Assembly: GCA_903825285.1 (NCBI GenBank)
Contig: CAIJZY010000049.1
Coordinates: 1 to 51,002 of the forward strand
Source: an uncultured Opitutia bacterium
Lineage (GTDB): Bacteria; Verrucomicrobiota; Verrucomicrobiia; Opitutales; Opitutaceae
Direction: 5' to 3'
DNA: 51,002 nt
The notes under the pieces are model-generated. The model was not told the DNA's origin. It saw only the letters and a program-made list of their open reading frames with translations, and made no database searches. Each line of letters starts with the position of its first letter. Positions within the stretch are counted from its first letter, which is position 1. The position numbers were made by a program, and so were the translations under genes. This document shows, one piece after another, positions 40,311 to 49,224 of the stretch.

Positions 40311-42953
40311 TCAGGGCTTGGGCTGGTGGGACGCGCTCACCGCGCGGAGTTCGGCGACACGCTCGGCGTCGGCTGGGTCGCCGGGGATCTCGCGCGAGAG
40401 CGCCAGGATCTCAGGCAGCGCAAAGTGGCGCGCGCCGGCCTTCGCCATGCGTACCCACAGGTCGTAGTCGGTGCTGAAGCGGAGGTCCTCGCGCAGATGT
40501 CCGCCGGCGCGCTCGAAGATGTCGCGGGTGAAGAAAACCTCGGGCTGCCGGAAGAACGGCCGCTGCAGCCAGCCCCGGTCGAGGTCGAGTAGCTCGCCGA
40601 GCCAGAGCGGCTGGATCCGGTCCAGCGGCAGGTGGTTGCGGTGCAACTGGTGCGGACGCGGCTCACCGTCCCGATCGCGGGCGCACCGGCCGGACATCAG
40701 GTCGGCGGTGTGCAGCAGGAAGTTCTGTCCCACGGTGAACAGGCTGCCCGGAGCCAGGCGGTCGCCGCAGTCCAGCCAGGTCAGGATGCGGCCGCTGGCC
40801 AGGGCCAGGCCCTCGTTGAGCGCGCGGGCGTGGTGGTCCGCCTGCGTCCCGACCCGCCACACGAGGCGGTCGGCGTAGCGCTTGATGATGTCCGCCGAGC
40901 CGTCGGTCGAGCCACCGTCGATCACGATGTACTCGAGGTTGGGATAGCACTGGTCCAGCACGGAGCGGAGGGTTTCCTCGAGGTGCGCCGCCTGGTTGTG
41001 GCTGGCCGTCACCACCGTGATCCGCGGCCAGTCCGCGCGCTGCGCCGGCTTTTCCGGGAAGAGTTCCTCCGTGGTCACCGGCGGCAGCGCGGACGCCAGG
41101 GTGCCGGCCGGCTGGCGGGGTCCGATCCAGAAGGCCGGCGGATGTTCGCAGTGCAGGGTATGGCCCAGGAGATAGCTGCGGCCCTCGCCCGCCGGGAACC
41201 AGTCGGTCGGCGGGGTGAAGCCGCTGATGAACAGCTGCTGGTATGGCTGCATGCGCCCGGCGAGGAAGGGTGCGATCAGGCCGGCGTCCGAGCCGTCGAA
41301 GGCCACGGCGTCGAACTCCGCCAAACCCGAGCAGTAAGCCGGCGATCCCAAGCTGCGGCCCTCGCGCTGGCCGAACCGCAGGAAATGGTCCCAGCCGCTC
41401 GTGAGCGCGCCCTGCGCGATCGCTGCCTGGACGTCGGGATGCTCCGCCCGGTAGGCCCGCTCGCTGAACAGGCTGTCGAGCTGGCCCAGCCATTCCAGCA
41501 TGGGTTCCGCATGGAACCGCACGGCTCCGTGGCTCAGCAGCAGCAGGTCGGGCGGGCACCCGAACACGTCCACCGTGGCCCCGAAGAAAGGAAACCAGAG
41601 GATCTCGGAGAGCAGGCGCGGATGAAACTTGGCGACGAGCAGCCGGCGAACCCGGCGGCCGTAGGGCTCCAGCACCGTCCGCACCTCCTCCTGCTCGGCT
41701 TGCGCGGCGGTGATCGCCCGCCGCTCGAGTTCGCCCGAGAGGCTCGCGATCTGCGCGTCCTTGCCGGCGCGCTCGGCCGCCGTCTCCGCTAGGAGCTTCT
41801 TGATGTACTCCACATTTCCCTCGAGGTCGAAGTAGGCCTGCTTGAGGTCCTGCTCCACCTTGAGCAGCCGGAGCCGCTGGGTGAAGCGGTCGTCCTCGAC
41901 CTCCTTCAGGCGCAGGAGCGTGAGCGCCAGCGTGTCGCGGCTCTCCGCGAGCGACTGCCGGGCGGCGACCTCGGTCTTCGCGCGGGCGAGTTGGTGGTCT
42001 GCGGATTCGCGCCGCGCCGCGCGCAGCTGCTCGACGAGGAAGGGGAGTGCGACCCCGGCACGGGGATCATCGGCAAGGGCCGGCGGCACGATGTCGGGGA
42101 CGCCATCGGGTGAGGGACCCGCGAGCACCCGCAGGTAGGGCCGGTAGAGGTGTTCCCGCAGCGCCTCCGACGGCGCGACGTCGTATTGATGCAGGCCGGG
42201 ATCGTACAGCTGCCCGACGAGGTGGTGCAGGCCGTGAAAGTGGAAGCAGACCAGCGGCTGCCCGCCGATGAGCGGGCCTCCCGGCGAAGCGGTGACGGCG
42301 GCGCCCGCGAGACTCCACGGGGCGGCGTTCACCCCGGGATGGCTCAGCACGACCGTGCCGGGGAACTGCGCGGGCCAGGCATCGAGGTACTTCTGCTCGG
42401 CGTGGCGGCGCGGCTCCACGAGGGTGAAGCACCAGGCGGCGCACTGGTCGGCCCAGTCGGCGGCGCAGGCCAGGCCCGTGGCGTCGTGGCGCAGGGTGAC
42501 CCAGCCGGCGTTGAATTTTCCCCGGCGCTCCAGGTTGGCGAGCGCGGCGGGTAGGCGCTGCGGCGTGATGGCCACCGAGGCGGTCCCGATCGCGTCGAAG
42601 GCCGGCTGCGGCGAGCGGAAGAAAAACTGCTCGGCGGCGAGGTAGGTGAGCAGCACACCGGCCGGGACCTGCGGCAGCTGGTCGCGCAGCAGCCAGGCGG
42701 TGCAGGTGAGGAAGAATTCTGCAGCGGTCCGGTCGGACTGCGCCGCCGCCAGCGGCGGATGCCGCCGGGTCAGTTCGCCGGCCGACAGCAAACGCACGCA
42801 TGGGAGGGCCCGGCTCCGCAGCGCGGATTCCGCCGCTGGGTCCGCGCACAGGATGACAAGCTCGAAGTCGCCGGCCTGGGCGCGCAGCGACTCATACAGC
42901 GCCAGCCCGCGGGTCAGGTTATCGGTGCCAAGTGAGGTGCAGAAATATCTCAA
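40311..42953 (-). CDS. Double glycosyltransferase paralogue, copy B (metal motifs lost)
   Basis: An 880-residue paralogue of the protein at 36317-39151, probably using a TTG start (42953-42951) that gives MRYFCTSLGT. The domain order is the same: GT-A domain, coiled coil (about 305-420), a short repeat (EHPDVQAAIAQGALTSGWDHF) and a C-terminal GT2 domain (about 645-880). The catalytic signatures differ. DADLYFF becomes AAEQFFF (106-108), the GT2 SEKDHGQ loop becomes GTQADHH, and the LNSDD metal site becomes LDCGD (about 728-731). The fold appears kept, since [11 protein letters not shown] and [11 protein letters not shown] are conserved, so it looks like a non-catalytic or altered paralogue rather than a broken gene. 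Confidence 0.88.
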   Translation of the reverse strand: MRYFCTSLGTDNLTRGLALYESLRAQAGDFELVILCADPAAESALRSRALPCVRLLSAGELTRRHPPLAAAQSDRTAAEFFLTCTAWLLRDQLPQVPAGVLLTYLAAEQFFFRSPQPAFDAIGTASVAITPQRLPAALANLERRGKFNAGWVTLRHDATGLACAADWADQCAAWCFTLVEPRRHAEQKYLDAWPAQFPGTVVLSHPGVNAAPWSLAGAAVTASPGGPLIGGQPLVCFHFHGLHHLVGQLYDPGLHQYDVAPSEALREHLYRPYLRVLAGPSPDGVPDIVPPALADDPRAGVALPFLVEQLRAARRESADHQLARAKTEVAARQSLAESRDTLALTLLRLKEVEDDRFTQRLRLLKVEQDLKQAYFDLEGNVEYIKKLLAETAAERAGKDAQIASLSGELERRAITAAQAEQEEVRTVLEPYGRRVRRLLVAKFHPRLLSEILWFPFFGATVDVFGCPPDLLLLSHGAVRFHAEPMLEWLGQLDSLFSERAYRAEHPDVQAAIAQGALTSGWDHFLRFGQREGRSLGSPAYCSGLAEFDAVAFDGSDAGLIAPFLAGRMQPYQQLFISGFTPPTDWFPAGEGRSYLLGHTLHCEHPPAFWIGPRQPAGTLASALPPVTTEELFPEKPAQRADWPRITVVTASHNQAAHLEETLRSVLDQCYPNLEYIVIDGGSTDGSADIIKRYADRLVWRVGTQADHHARALNEGLALASGRILTWLDCGDRLAPGSLFTVGQNFLLHTADLMSGRCARDRDGEPRPHQLHRNHLPLDRIQPLWLGELLDLDRGWLQRPFFRQPEVFFTRDIFERAGGHLREDLRFSTDYDLWVRMAKAGARHFALPEILALSREIPGDPADAERVAELRAVSASHQPKP

Positions 42954-43083
42954 GAGGAGGTTCGGGCCGGGCCCTGGAAAATGAGTTTCACGCCATCGAG
43001 CCGCTGCCGGTCAAGCACGTCAAACCCAACTTCAGGTCTGCCGATTGACCGGCCGGCCCCGGCGACCCGCCGCGGCCTCCGCG

Positions 43084-43905
43084 CTAGGTGGCGGCCGGCG
43101 GCGCCTGGTGGTGGTCGGCCCATTTGGAATCGGTCTCGAAGCCGAGTTCCTGGAGCTCCCGGCCAATCAGCTGGTCCAGCAGCCGCACATGGTCCGGCTG
43201 GTACCAGTTTTTCCAGTCACCCACCTGGCCGCGCCGGAAGAAGTCGCGCGTGTTTCCGGAAAAGACCTTGGAGAAGCCCGAGCAGTAGACTTTCTCCACC
43301 TCGGCGCAGCTCTTGGCCACCGGCAACCCCAGGTAGGCGATGATGCGGTTGAGGGTGCCGATGTAGTCCGCCTTCAGCGCCTCGTAGGTCACGAAGCTGA
43401 TCCCCGGGTCCTGCCGGGCCTGCCGCACATGGGACGCCCAGATGGGCGCCTCCCGGCGGAGGAAATCCGCGAACTCGTCGGCGCGGAACACCGGGTCGCA
43501 GCCGCCGCGGGACAACTGCACCTCTGTGCCGTGGATGCTCGTCACGGAGACCTGCTCGGCGTGGAGGGTCGGGTAGGCCTGACAGAAAAAATAGTAGCTG
43601 AGCAGGGCGTCGCGGCCGTCGCGGCACACGTAGACCACGGGCCCCGGGGGAAACACCTGCCGGTAGGCCGCCATGTCGGCGTGTGACTTAATGCAGATGG
43701 GCTGATCCGGAGACCGGCGGGGCGCGCAGCGGAAATTGAAGGGCTCGCCGAGTTCCCCGTGGTGCTCCGTGTACAGCTTGTCCTGCGTGTACGCCTCGCC
43801 GCCGACGCAGTCGAACAGCAGGGTCAGAGAATTGAGCAGCCAGGTGTTGCCCGAGCGGGGGTAGGACAGCAGGTAAAAGGCGTTGGGTGGCAGCGGCGGG
43901 GGCAT
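43084..43905 (-). CDS. PAPS-dependent sulfotransferase
   Basis: A 273-residue sulfotransferase (Sulfotransfer_1 type). The 5'-phosphosulfate loop is SYPRSGNTWLL (residues 14-24), the 3'-phosphate site is CRDGRDALLS (94-103), and the C-terminal FFRRGQVGDWKNW binds PAPS. It transfers sulfate from PAPS to a hydroxyl, most likely on the glycan or its lipid precursor. The stop of the gene is followed by a 130-base gap. Upstream it starts 3 bases after the Wzt-type ATPase gene. The cysN and cysD genes nearby can supply the first step of sulfate activation. Confidence 0.92.
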   Translation of the reverse strand: MPPPLPPNAFYLLSYPRSGNTWLLNSLTLLFDCVGGEAYTQDKLYTEHHGELGEPFNFRCAPRRSPDQPICIKSHADMAAYRQVFPPGPVVYVCRDGRDALLSYYFFCQAYPTLHAEQVSVTSIHGTEVQLSRGGCDPVFRADEFADFLRREAPIWASHVRQARQDPGISFVTYEALKADYIGTLNRIIAYLGLPVAKSCAEVEKVYCSGFSKVFSGNTRDFFRRGQVGDWKNWYQPDHVRLLDQLIGRELQELGFETDSKWADHHQAPPAAT

Positions 43906-43908
43906 GGA

Positions 43909-45351
43909 TCAGGCGGGAGGGATCACTTCGAGGGCCGATTGGCTCGGCAGGCCCGTCATGCCGAAATGGAGCAGCTGGAACGGAAGGGTCTCCTCGCGCA
44001 GGCGCACGCTCACCGCCACAGCGGCGTGTAGCTCGCAGATCCGTAGCTGCGTGCGCATGAAGTCGTCGTAGGTGATGCCGGGCTGGTCGAGCAGGTCCGA
44101 GGCCACCATCTCAAGGGCTACATCCAGCGTGTATTCGGCGCAGTGGACGTTTAACACGGTGTCCTGCCGGTAGCGCAGCCGGCTGCCTGCGGCCACCCGG
44201 GCTGGGGAGCGGAGGCCGTCCTGCAGCGTGATTTTGGAGTGGACCGGCTGCGCGGTCTTGTCGCGCACGGTGAGGCAGCCCACGCAGAACTCCATGTCGC
44301 GAAGAATCTCGAACTCGTAGAACACGCTCATGGTCTGGCCCTGGCGGAAATGCCGGCAGGTCTCGCCGGCGGCGTTGGTCACGGCGAGATACGTGCAGCG
44401 GGCCCAGTCATTCGTGATGATCCTGCAGCCCGTCGTGTCCACCGCGGACTCAGGCCCGGGCCACTGGGGGATGGCCGGGCGGCGCGGCGCGGCATTCGAG
44501 GTGTCCGGCGACGGAGCCGCGGGCGCCGAGCCGGCCCCGCTGGCAAAGGCTGCGGCCCGCTCCTGCTGCTCCAGCTGGAAGTAGACCTTGGTCGCCTCTG
44601 CGGAGGGGCCGTGGAAGGCCACCTCGCCGTGCCGGAAGACGAGCGTGCGGGAGCAGAACTGCTGCACTGAGCCGAGGTCGTGCGACGCCAGCACCACGCA
44701 CACGCCCGTGTCGAGCAGCTGCCGCATGCGCTCGTAGCAGCGCTGCTGGAAGAACACATCGCCCACGGACAGCGCCTCGTCCACAATGAGGATCTTCGGC
44801 TCGACCGCGGTCTGCACCGCGAACGCCAGCCGCACGAACATGCCGCTCGAGTAGGTCTTCACCGGCTGCTCGATGAAGTCGCCGATGTCGGCGAACGCCG
44901 CGATCTGGTCAAAGCGGTTGTCGATCTCCTGCCGCGTCAGGCCCAGCACCGCGCCGTTGAGGTAGACGTTCTCGCGCCCGGTGAAGTCCTGGTTGAACCC
45001 GCTGCCGAGCTCGAGCAGCGCCGCCACGCGGCCGTTCACCTGCACGCGCCCCTCGGTCGGCTGCAGCGTGCCGGCGATGATCTGGAGGAGGGTGGATTTG
45101 CCCGAGCCGTTGCGGCCGATGATGCCCACGCTCTCGCCCTGGCGGACCGCGAAGGAGATGTTGCGCAGCGCCCAGAAGTCCCGGTAGCGCGCCTGGGCCT
45201 GCGCCGCCAGCCGCTGGCCGGCCGCGGAGTTTTTCGGCAGCAGCCGGCTGGCGGAGGCGAGCAGCGGGGAGGCGAGCCGCGCGGACGGGGAGTCCCACAT
45301 GCGGTAGGCCTTGCTGACGCCCTCGACGGAAATGACGGTGTCGCCGCTCAT
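43909..45351 (-). CDS. wzt: Polysaccharide ABC exporter ATPase with C-terminal carbohydrate-binding domain (Wzt-type)
   Basis: A 480-residue ATPase. Walker A is GIIGRNGSGKST (residues 77-87), the signature is YSSGMFVRLAFA, Walker B is ILIVDEALSVGD, and the switch His lies in LASHDLGS. Residues 305-480 form the Wzt C-terminal domain that recognises the finished glycan (start near SAVDTTGCRII, later QTMSVFYEFEIL). Wzt works with the permease Wzm, but none lies in this window. A 24-codon remnant sits directly upstream where Wzm would be expected. The sulfotransferase gene begins 3 bases after it, so export and sulfation genes are coupled. Confidence 0.93.
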   Translation of the reverse strand: MSGDTVISVEGVSKAYRMWDSPSARLASPLLASASRLLPKNSAAGQRLAAQAQARYRDFWALRNISFAVRQGESVGIIGRNGSGKSTLLQIIAGTLQPTEGRVQVNGRVAALLELGSGFNQDFTGRENVYLNGAVLGLTRQEIDNRFDQIAAFADIGDFIEQPVKTYSSGMFVRLAFAVQTAVEPKILIVDEALSVGDVFFQQRCYERMRQLLDTGVCVVLASHDLGSVQQFCSRTLVFRHGEVAFHGPSAEATKVYFQLEQQERAAAFASGAGSAPAAPSPDTSNAAPRRPAIPQWPGPESAVDTTGCRIITNDWARCTYLAVTNAAGETCRHFRQGQTMSVFYEFEILRDMEFCVGCLTVRDKTAQPVHSKITLQDGLRSPARVAAGSRLRYRQDTVLNVHCAEYTLDVALEMVASDLLDQPGITYDDFMRTQLRICELHAAVAVSVRLREETLPFQLLHFGMTGLPSQSALEVIPPA

Positions 45352-45363
45352 GCGCCCCGAGGA

Positions 45364-45438
45364 TCAGGCCCGCGCGACCGCGGAATCGGCCGCCTGCGGC
45401 CCGGCGGCGTCGAACTGACTGAAGTGGTTTTGGGACAT
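45364..45438 (-). other. 24-codon reading frame upstream of wzt, possible remnant of the permease gene
   Basis: MSQNHFSQFDAAGPQAADSA is followed by VARA and a stop, starting at ATG 45438-45436 and ending 12 bases before the Wzt ATG. The composition resembles the loose N-terminal tail that precedes the RELLYF-type core in ABC-2 permeases (Wzm), but no core follows. It may be the truncated start of wzm, a leader peptide, or chance. Too short to be sure. Confidence 0.3.
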
Positions 45439-45505
45439 GACTAGGCCGAAGTTATTAGCATTAGGTGGAATGGCTTCGATCAGAATCTCAATGCCAATTC
45501 CCGTT
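45439..45505 (-). promoter_or_regulatory. A/T-rich leader upstream of wzt, promoter candidate
   Basis: The minus strand here is conspicuously A/T-rich for this locus (TTGGCATTGAGATTC ... CCTAATGCTAATAACTTC). TAATGC or TAATAA could be a -10, and TTGAGA or TTGGCA a -35, but the spacings are not canonical. It fits a promoter for the exporter-sulfotransferase operon, after the two hairpins that follow cysN. Confidence 0.3.
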
Positions 45506-45547
45506 TGCCGCCGCAGGCGGCAGCATCGCGTCGCCAAGCGACGCGAT
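45506..45547 (-). terminator. Two adjacent strong hairpins after cysN
   Basis: Positions 45525-45547 form a perfect 10-base stem (ATCGCGTCGC with GCGACGCGAT) with a 3-base loop. Positions 45506-45522 form a second perfect 7-base stem (TGCCGCC with GGCGGCA) with a 3-base loop. They follow the cysN stop by 10 bases. There is no T-run, so they may be terminators of an unusual kind or RNA-stabilising elements. Confidence 0.4.
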
Positions 45548-45557
45548 CGTCCACCGG

Positions 45558-46799
45558 TCAAAGGATCATGCCAGTGGCGACCGTGGTGTTCGCCGCCTCG
45601 TCCACGAGCAGGATGCCGCCGGTCTGGCGGTTCTTCTTGTAGCTGTCGTAGCTCACCAGGTCGTCCGTGTGGATGGTGACGCGGGCGAGGTCGTTCATGG
45701 CGAGGGGAGATTGGTCCTGGTTCCGGTGGAGCGTGCCGATGTCGAGCTTGTAGCGCACCGCCTGCAGCCGGCAGCCCGTCTCCTGCGTCGTGTGGCGGAG
45801 CACGTAGCGGCGTGCGGGATCGTAGGGCTGCTCGGACAGCCAGCAGAGCATCGCCTCAAACTCGCGCGCGGTCGCCGGCAGGTTGTTCGGCCGGGCCAGC
45901 ATTGCGCCGCGTCCGAGGTCGAGTGGCGGCTCGAGTTCCATCACCACCGACATGGGATGATGCGCCTCGGCGACCGACCCGCCGGGGCCGTGGATGGACT
46001 TGATGCGTGCCGTGCGGCCCGACGCGGGGTGCATGACCTCCTCGCCCGGGCGGAACAGCCCGCTTGCGACCTGTCCGGCGTAGCCAATGTAGCCGGGGCT
46101 GCTGGCGGACGGTGAGCGCAGGACGGTCTGGATGGGGAAGCGGGCGTCGATGTGGTTGGCGTCGTTGCGCACGTAGACCGTCTCGAGCGTGTAGAGCAGG
46201 GGGGCGCCGGCGTACCACGGCATGCGGGGAGATTTCTCGACGATGTTGTCGCCGTGCAGCGCGGAGATCGGGATGAACTGGATGTCGGCGGAATCCAGCC
46301 GCGCGGCGTACTCCATGAACTGCTCGCGCACGCGGTCGAACGCGGCCTGCTCGAAGTTCACGAGGTCCATCTTGTTCACGCAGATGACCAGGTGCTTGAT
46401 CCGCAGCAGGGTGGTGAGGAAGGCGTGGCGGCAGGTCTGGGGCGTCATGCCGTGGCGCACGTCGATCAGCAGCAGGGCCAGCTGCGCGGAGGAGGCGCCG
46501 GTGACCATGTTGCGGGTGAACTCGAAGTGGCCCGGGCAGTCGGCCATGATGAACTTCCGGCGCGGCGTGGCGAAGTAGCGGTAGGCGACGTCGATCGTGA
46601 TGCCCTGCTCGCGCTCGGCGCGCAGCCCGTCGGTGAGCAGCGCGAGGTTGGCGGCGGCGTCGCCCCGCTGGGCGCTGGCGCGCTCGACGGCGTCCCACTG
46701 GTCCTCGAAGATGGACTTGGTGTCGTACAGCAGCCGCCCGATGAGCGTGCTCTTGCCGTCATCAACATTGCCGCAGGTGATCAGGCGGAGGAGATCCAT
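45558..46799 (-). CDS. cysN: Sulfate adenylyltransferase subunit 1 (GTPase), CysN
   Basis: A 413-residue GTPase. Motifs: G1 GNVDDGKST (residues 10-18), G3 DCPGHFEFTRNM and G4 NKMDLVNF, with the family N-terminus MDLLRLITC. CysN couples GTP hydrolysis to adenylation of sulfate by CysD, giving APS. It has no fused CysC (APS kinase), and no separate cysC lies in this window, so PAPS for the sulfotransferase must use an APS kinase encoded elsewhere. cysD lies on the opposite strand 2.8 kb away instead of directly beside it. A decayed copy of the 5' end of this gene lies at 49225-49366. Confidence 0.95.
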   Translation of the reverse strand: MDLLRLITCGNVDDGKSTLIGRLLYDTKSIFEDQWDAVERASAQRGDAAANLALLTDGLRAEREQGITIDVAYRYFATPRRKFIMADCPGHFEFTRNMVTGASSAQLALLLIDVRHGMTPQTCRHAFLTTLLRIKHLVICVNKMDLVNFEQAAFDRVREQFMEYAARLDSADIQFIPISALHGDNIVEKSPRMPWYAGAPLLYTLETVYVRNDANHIDARFPIQTVLRSPSASSPGYIGYAGQVASGLFRPGEEVMHPASGRTARIKSIHGPGGSVAEAHHPMSVVMELEPPLDLGRGAMLARPNNLPATAREFEAMLCWLSEQPYDPARRYVLRHTTQETGCRLQAVRYKLDIGTLHRNQDQSPLAMNDLARVTIHTDDLVSYDSYKKNRQTGGILLVDEAANTTVATGMIL

Positions 46800-46941
46800 T
46801 TACGGTGGGAGGTGGACAGTGGCTGAAGGAAGGTGGCGGCGCGGGGCATTCATCAGTGGACGGTTGGCGGTGATGGGCAAAATGAAAATGTCTGCCCGCG
46901 ACTTGACCCGACAGGGGCGTGGGCGCTTCACGGACCTCGAC

Positions 46942-49140
46942 TCACGGCGCCTGTGCCGCGAACCGCGCCGCATCCTCCCCAGGTCTCTGCAACAGCCACA
47001 GGGGGCCGAGCACCCAGAGCGTCAGGAGGAGCGGCGTGGCGGGAGCGAGATACATCGAGGCGGCGGCGTGGAACGAGGTAGCCTCCACCAGCGCCGCGAC
47101 CAGCACCAGTGCGACCGCGCCACCCGCCAGTGCAAGCAGGATCAGGGCCGACAGCGCCGGCCCCCGGCGCAGCATCCATCCGGCCGCGAGCAGCGCCGCC
47201 AGCAGGGCCGGTCCGCTTACGATGTACCCCGCCCAGCGGTAGATGTCGGCCAACGCCAGCCGCGCGGCGGTTCTCCCTGTGGTCGGCGCGTAGTCGGGCG
47301 TGAGGGACTCGTGCGTGACGGCGTCAACCAGCACCCGCACCGTCTCCGGCGCCGGCCGGGGGGGGAATTGCACCGAGAAATCCGACCATGCCCCCATCAC
47401 ACCCCAGGAGTCCCGGAATGCGGCGACCAGAGGCCGCCAGCGTGAGCGATGCCAGGGCGGCAGGAACCCGGTGCGCGCGGAACCGGCTGGGATGCGCCCT
47501 TGGTCCGCCGCGGCGTTCACTTCCCCGGCGACACGATGCCAGTAGGCATCGGCGGTGCCCGCGGTCGCGCCATGGCCGGCCGCGGCCGCGGCTTCGCGCA
47601 GCGCCCATTGGAACCATCCGCCCTGGATTTCCCCGACCGAGTCCGGGTCGGGCTCCGCTCCCTGGCTGACGGCAATCCAGCGCCCGCCGATGTCGCCTTC
47701 GAGGAAGGGCTGCAGTTCGGCGAAGGCAGGGCTGGCGGCATAGGCGCGCAGCCGGACCGCGTGGCTCACCGGCACGCGGGGGGAAAACCGGTCCGGCTTC
47801 AGGCGCAGCAGCGCGCCATAGGCGTCGGGAAACGAACCGTCGCGCACGTCAACCGTGATGAGTGCGGCATACCAGTGGTTGTTCAGCGCTCGGATCGCCT
47901 CACTGCTGACGAATACGATCATGATCGGCAGTGCGACCAGCGCCAGCCCTCGCGAGCGCAGGGCGGGACCCGCCCGCCAGGCGGGCACGACGGTCGCGGC
48001 CAGGAGCAAGGCCACCGAGGGCAGCAGCCAGATGCCTTCCTCGCGGCAGTGCCAGAATCCGGCCAGTGCGGCCCCGGCGAGGAGACTCCACGCCAGGGGG
48101 CCGCGCCCCGCGCGCCTGATCCGGGTGGCCAGGCCGATGCAGCCGGCTAGCACGAACATCGTGAGCGCCGGCTGGATTCCGCTGCGCAGCACGCGCCCGA
48201 CCGCTGCGCCGGAGAAAGTATGGGGATCCAGCAGCAACAGCCCCAGCAACAGGAGTCGTGCGGTCGGCGAGGGCATCAGCGGGCGCAGGGCCCGCACCAG
48301 CAGGACGGCGGCGAGGGCTTGCATCAGGGTCTCGACCAGGAGCAGCGGCATCCCGCTCTTGCCCACCAAAGCGAGGAACAGCGGATAGGCCGGTCCTTTC
48401 GTCAGGATGATCTCGTCGTAGGTCCCGAGCCACCCGCCCTGCATGAGTGACTGCGCCTGGTGGAGGAACAGCAGGTCGTCGTGACGCGCCAGGGGCAGCA
48501 CCGATAAATGGAGGTCGGAGGTCAGCGCCAGCTTCAGCGCGATCAGGCCAAGCGCCAGCACCGGCTCGATCCAGGCGCGGTGCGCCAGCGCGTCCGCCAG
48601 GCGGGCGCCGAACCCCACCACCGCCGCCGCGCCCAGCAGCAACCACACGAGCGTGGCTGATGCATGGCCATGAAAGGCCGAGACCACAGTCACTCGGCGC
48701 AGTTCAACGGGCTCCGCCAAGTCGTCGGGCAGGTCGAGCCGCACTACCCGCGAATCGTTCAACACGTAGCGGATCGCATGGCTGTCGCCCTTGGCCGTGA
48801 CGGTGCCCAAGACCAGATGGGCGTCATCGAACTCGATACCCTGGAGGTAGGCCGACGACGGATAGACGTAAAACTTGGTCGGTCCCGGGGCCGGAGGACC
48901 GGCGAACTCGAAGGTCACCTGCCGGATGGGTCCGCAGGCCGCGGGCAGTGCGAGTAACACGTAGGGATCCTCTCCGGTCCGCCGCAATTGCCGCGAGTGC
49001 GCATCCCAGTTCACCGCGTGCAGGACACTGAACTGGACCTGCTCGCCGGGGAGCGTGAGACGCGTCTGCGACCAGCGCACGGCGCCGGCGGCCAAGCCGA
49101 GGAGCAACAGGACCAAGGCGAGCGCCGGGGCGGGTCTCAT
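46942..49140 (-). CDS. Polytopic membrane protein with N-terminal extracytoplasmic beta domain
   Basis: A 732-residue protein. I prefer the ATG at 49140-49138 to a GTG five codons upstream. One N-terminal helix (ALALVLLLLGLAAGAVRW) leads into a soluble, beta-rich domain (about residues 25-160, for example VTFEFAGPPAPGPTKFYVYP). About ten helices follow, with a loop around HDDLLFLHQAQSLMQGGWLG, then a soluble segment (about 440-630) and three terminal helices. I do not recognise the family. The layout resembles the lipid-donor glycosyltransferases seen elsewhere here. Its gene separates cysN from the decayed cysN copy, so it may have been inserted between them. Confidence 0.75.
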   Translation of the reverse strand: MRPAPALALVLLLLGLAAGAVRWSQTRLTLPGEQVQFSVLHAVNWDAHSRQLRRTGEDPYVLLALPAACGPIRQVTFEFAGPPAPGPTKFYVYPSSAYLQGIEFDDAHLVLGTVTAKGDSHAIRYVLNDSRVVRLDLPDDLAEPVELRRVTVVSAFHGHASATLVWLLLGAAAVVGFGARLADALAHRAWIEPVLALGLIALKLALTSDLHLSVLPLARHDDLLFLHQAQSLMQGGWLGTYDEIILTKGPAYPLFLALVGKSGMPLLLVETLMQALAAVLLVRALRPLMPSPTARLLLLGLLLLDPHTFSGAAVGRVLRSGIQPALTMFVLAGCIGLATRIRRAGRGPLAWSLLAGAALAGFWHCREEGIWLLPSVALLLAATVVPAWRAGPALRSRGLALVALPIMIVFVSSEAIRALNNHWYAALITVDVRDGSFPDAYGALLRLKPDRFSPRVPVSHAVRLRAYAASPAFAELQPFLEGDIGGRWIAVSQGAEPDPDSVGEIQGGWFQWALREAAAAAGHGATAGTADAYWHRVAGEVNAAADQGRIPAGSARTGFLPPWHRSRWRPLVAAFRDSWGVMGAWSDFSVQFPPRPAPETVRVLVDAVTHESLTPDYAPTTGRTAARLALADIYRWAGYIVSGPALLAALLAAGWMLRRGPALSALILLALAGGAVALVLVAALVEATSFHAAASMYLAPATPLLLTLWVLGPLWLLQRPGEDAARFAAQAP

Positions 49141-49224
49141 AGTCGCGATCGCCACCGGCTCAAGCCAAGCGGCTCCTCTGCCTCGTGTAAATGGGAACTC
49201 GCCGCATGCTCAAGGGAGCCACGG

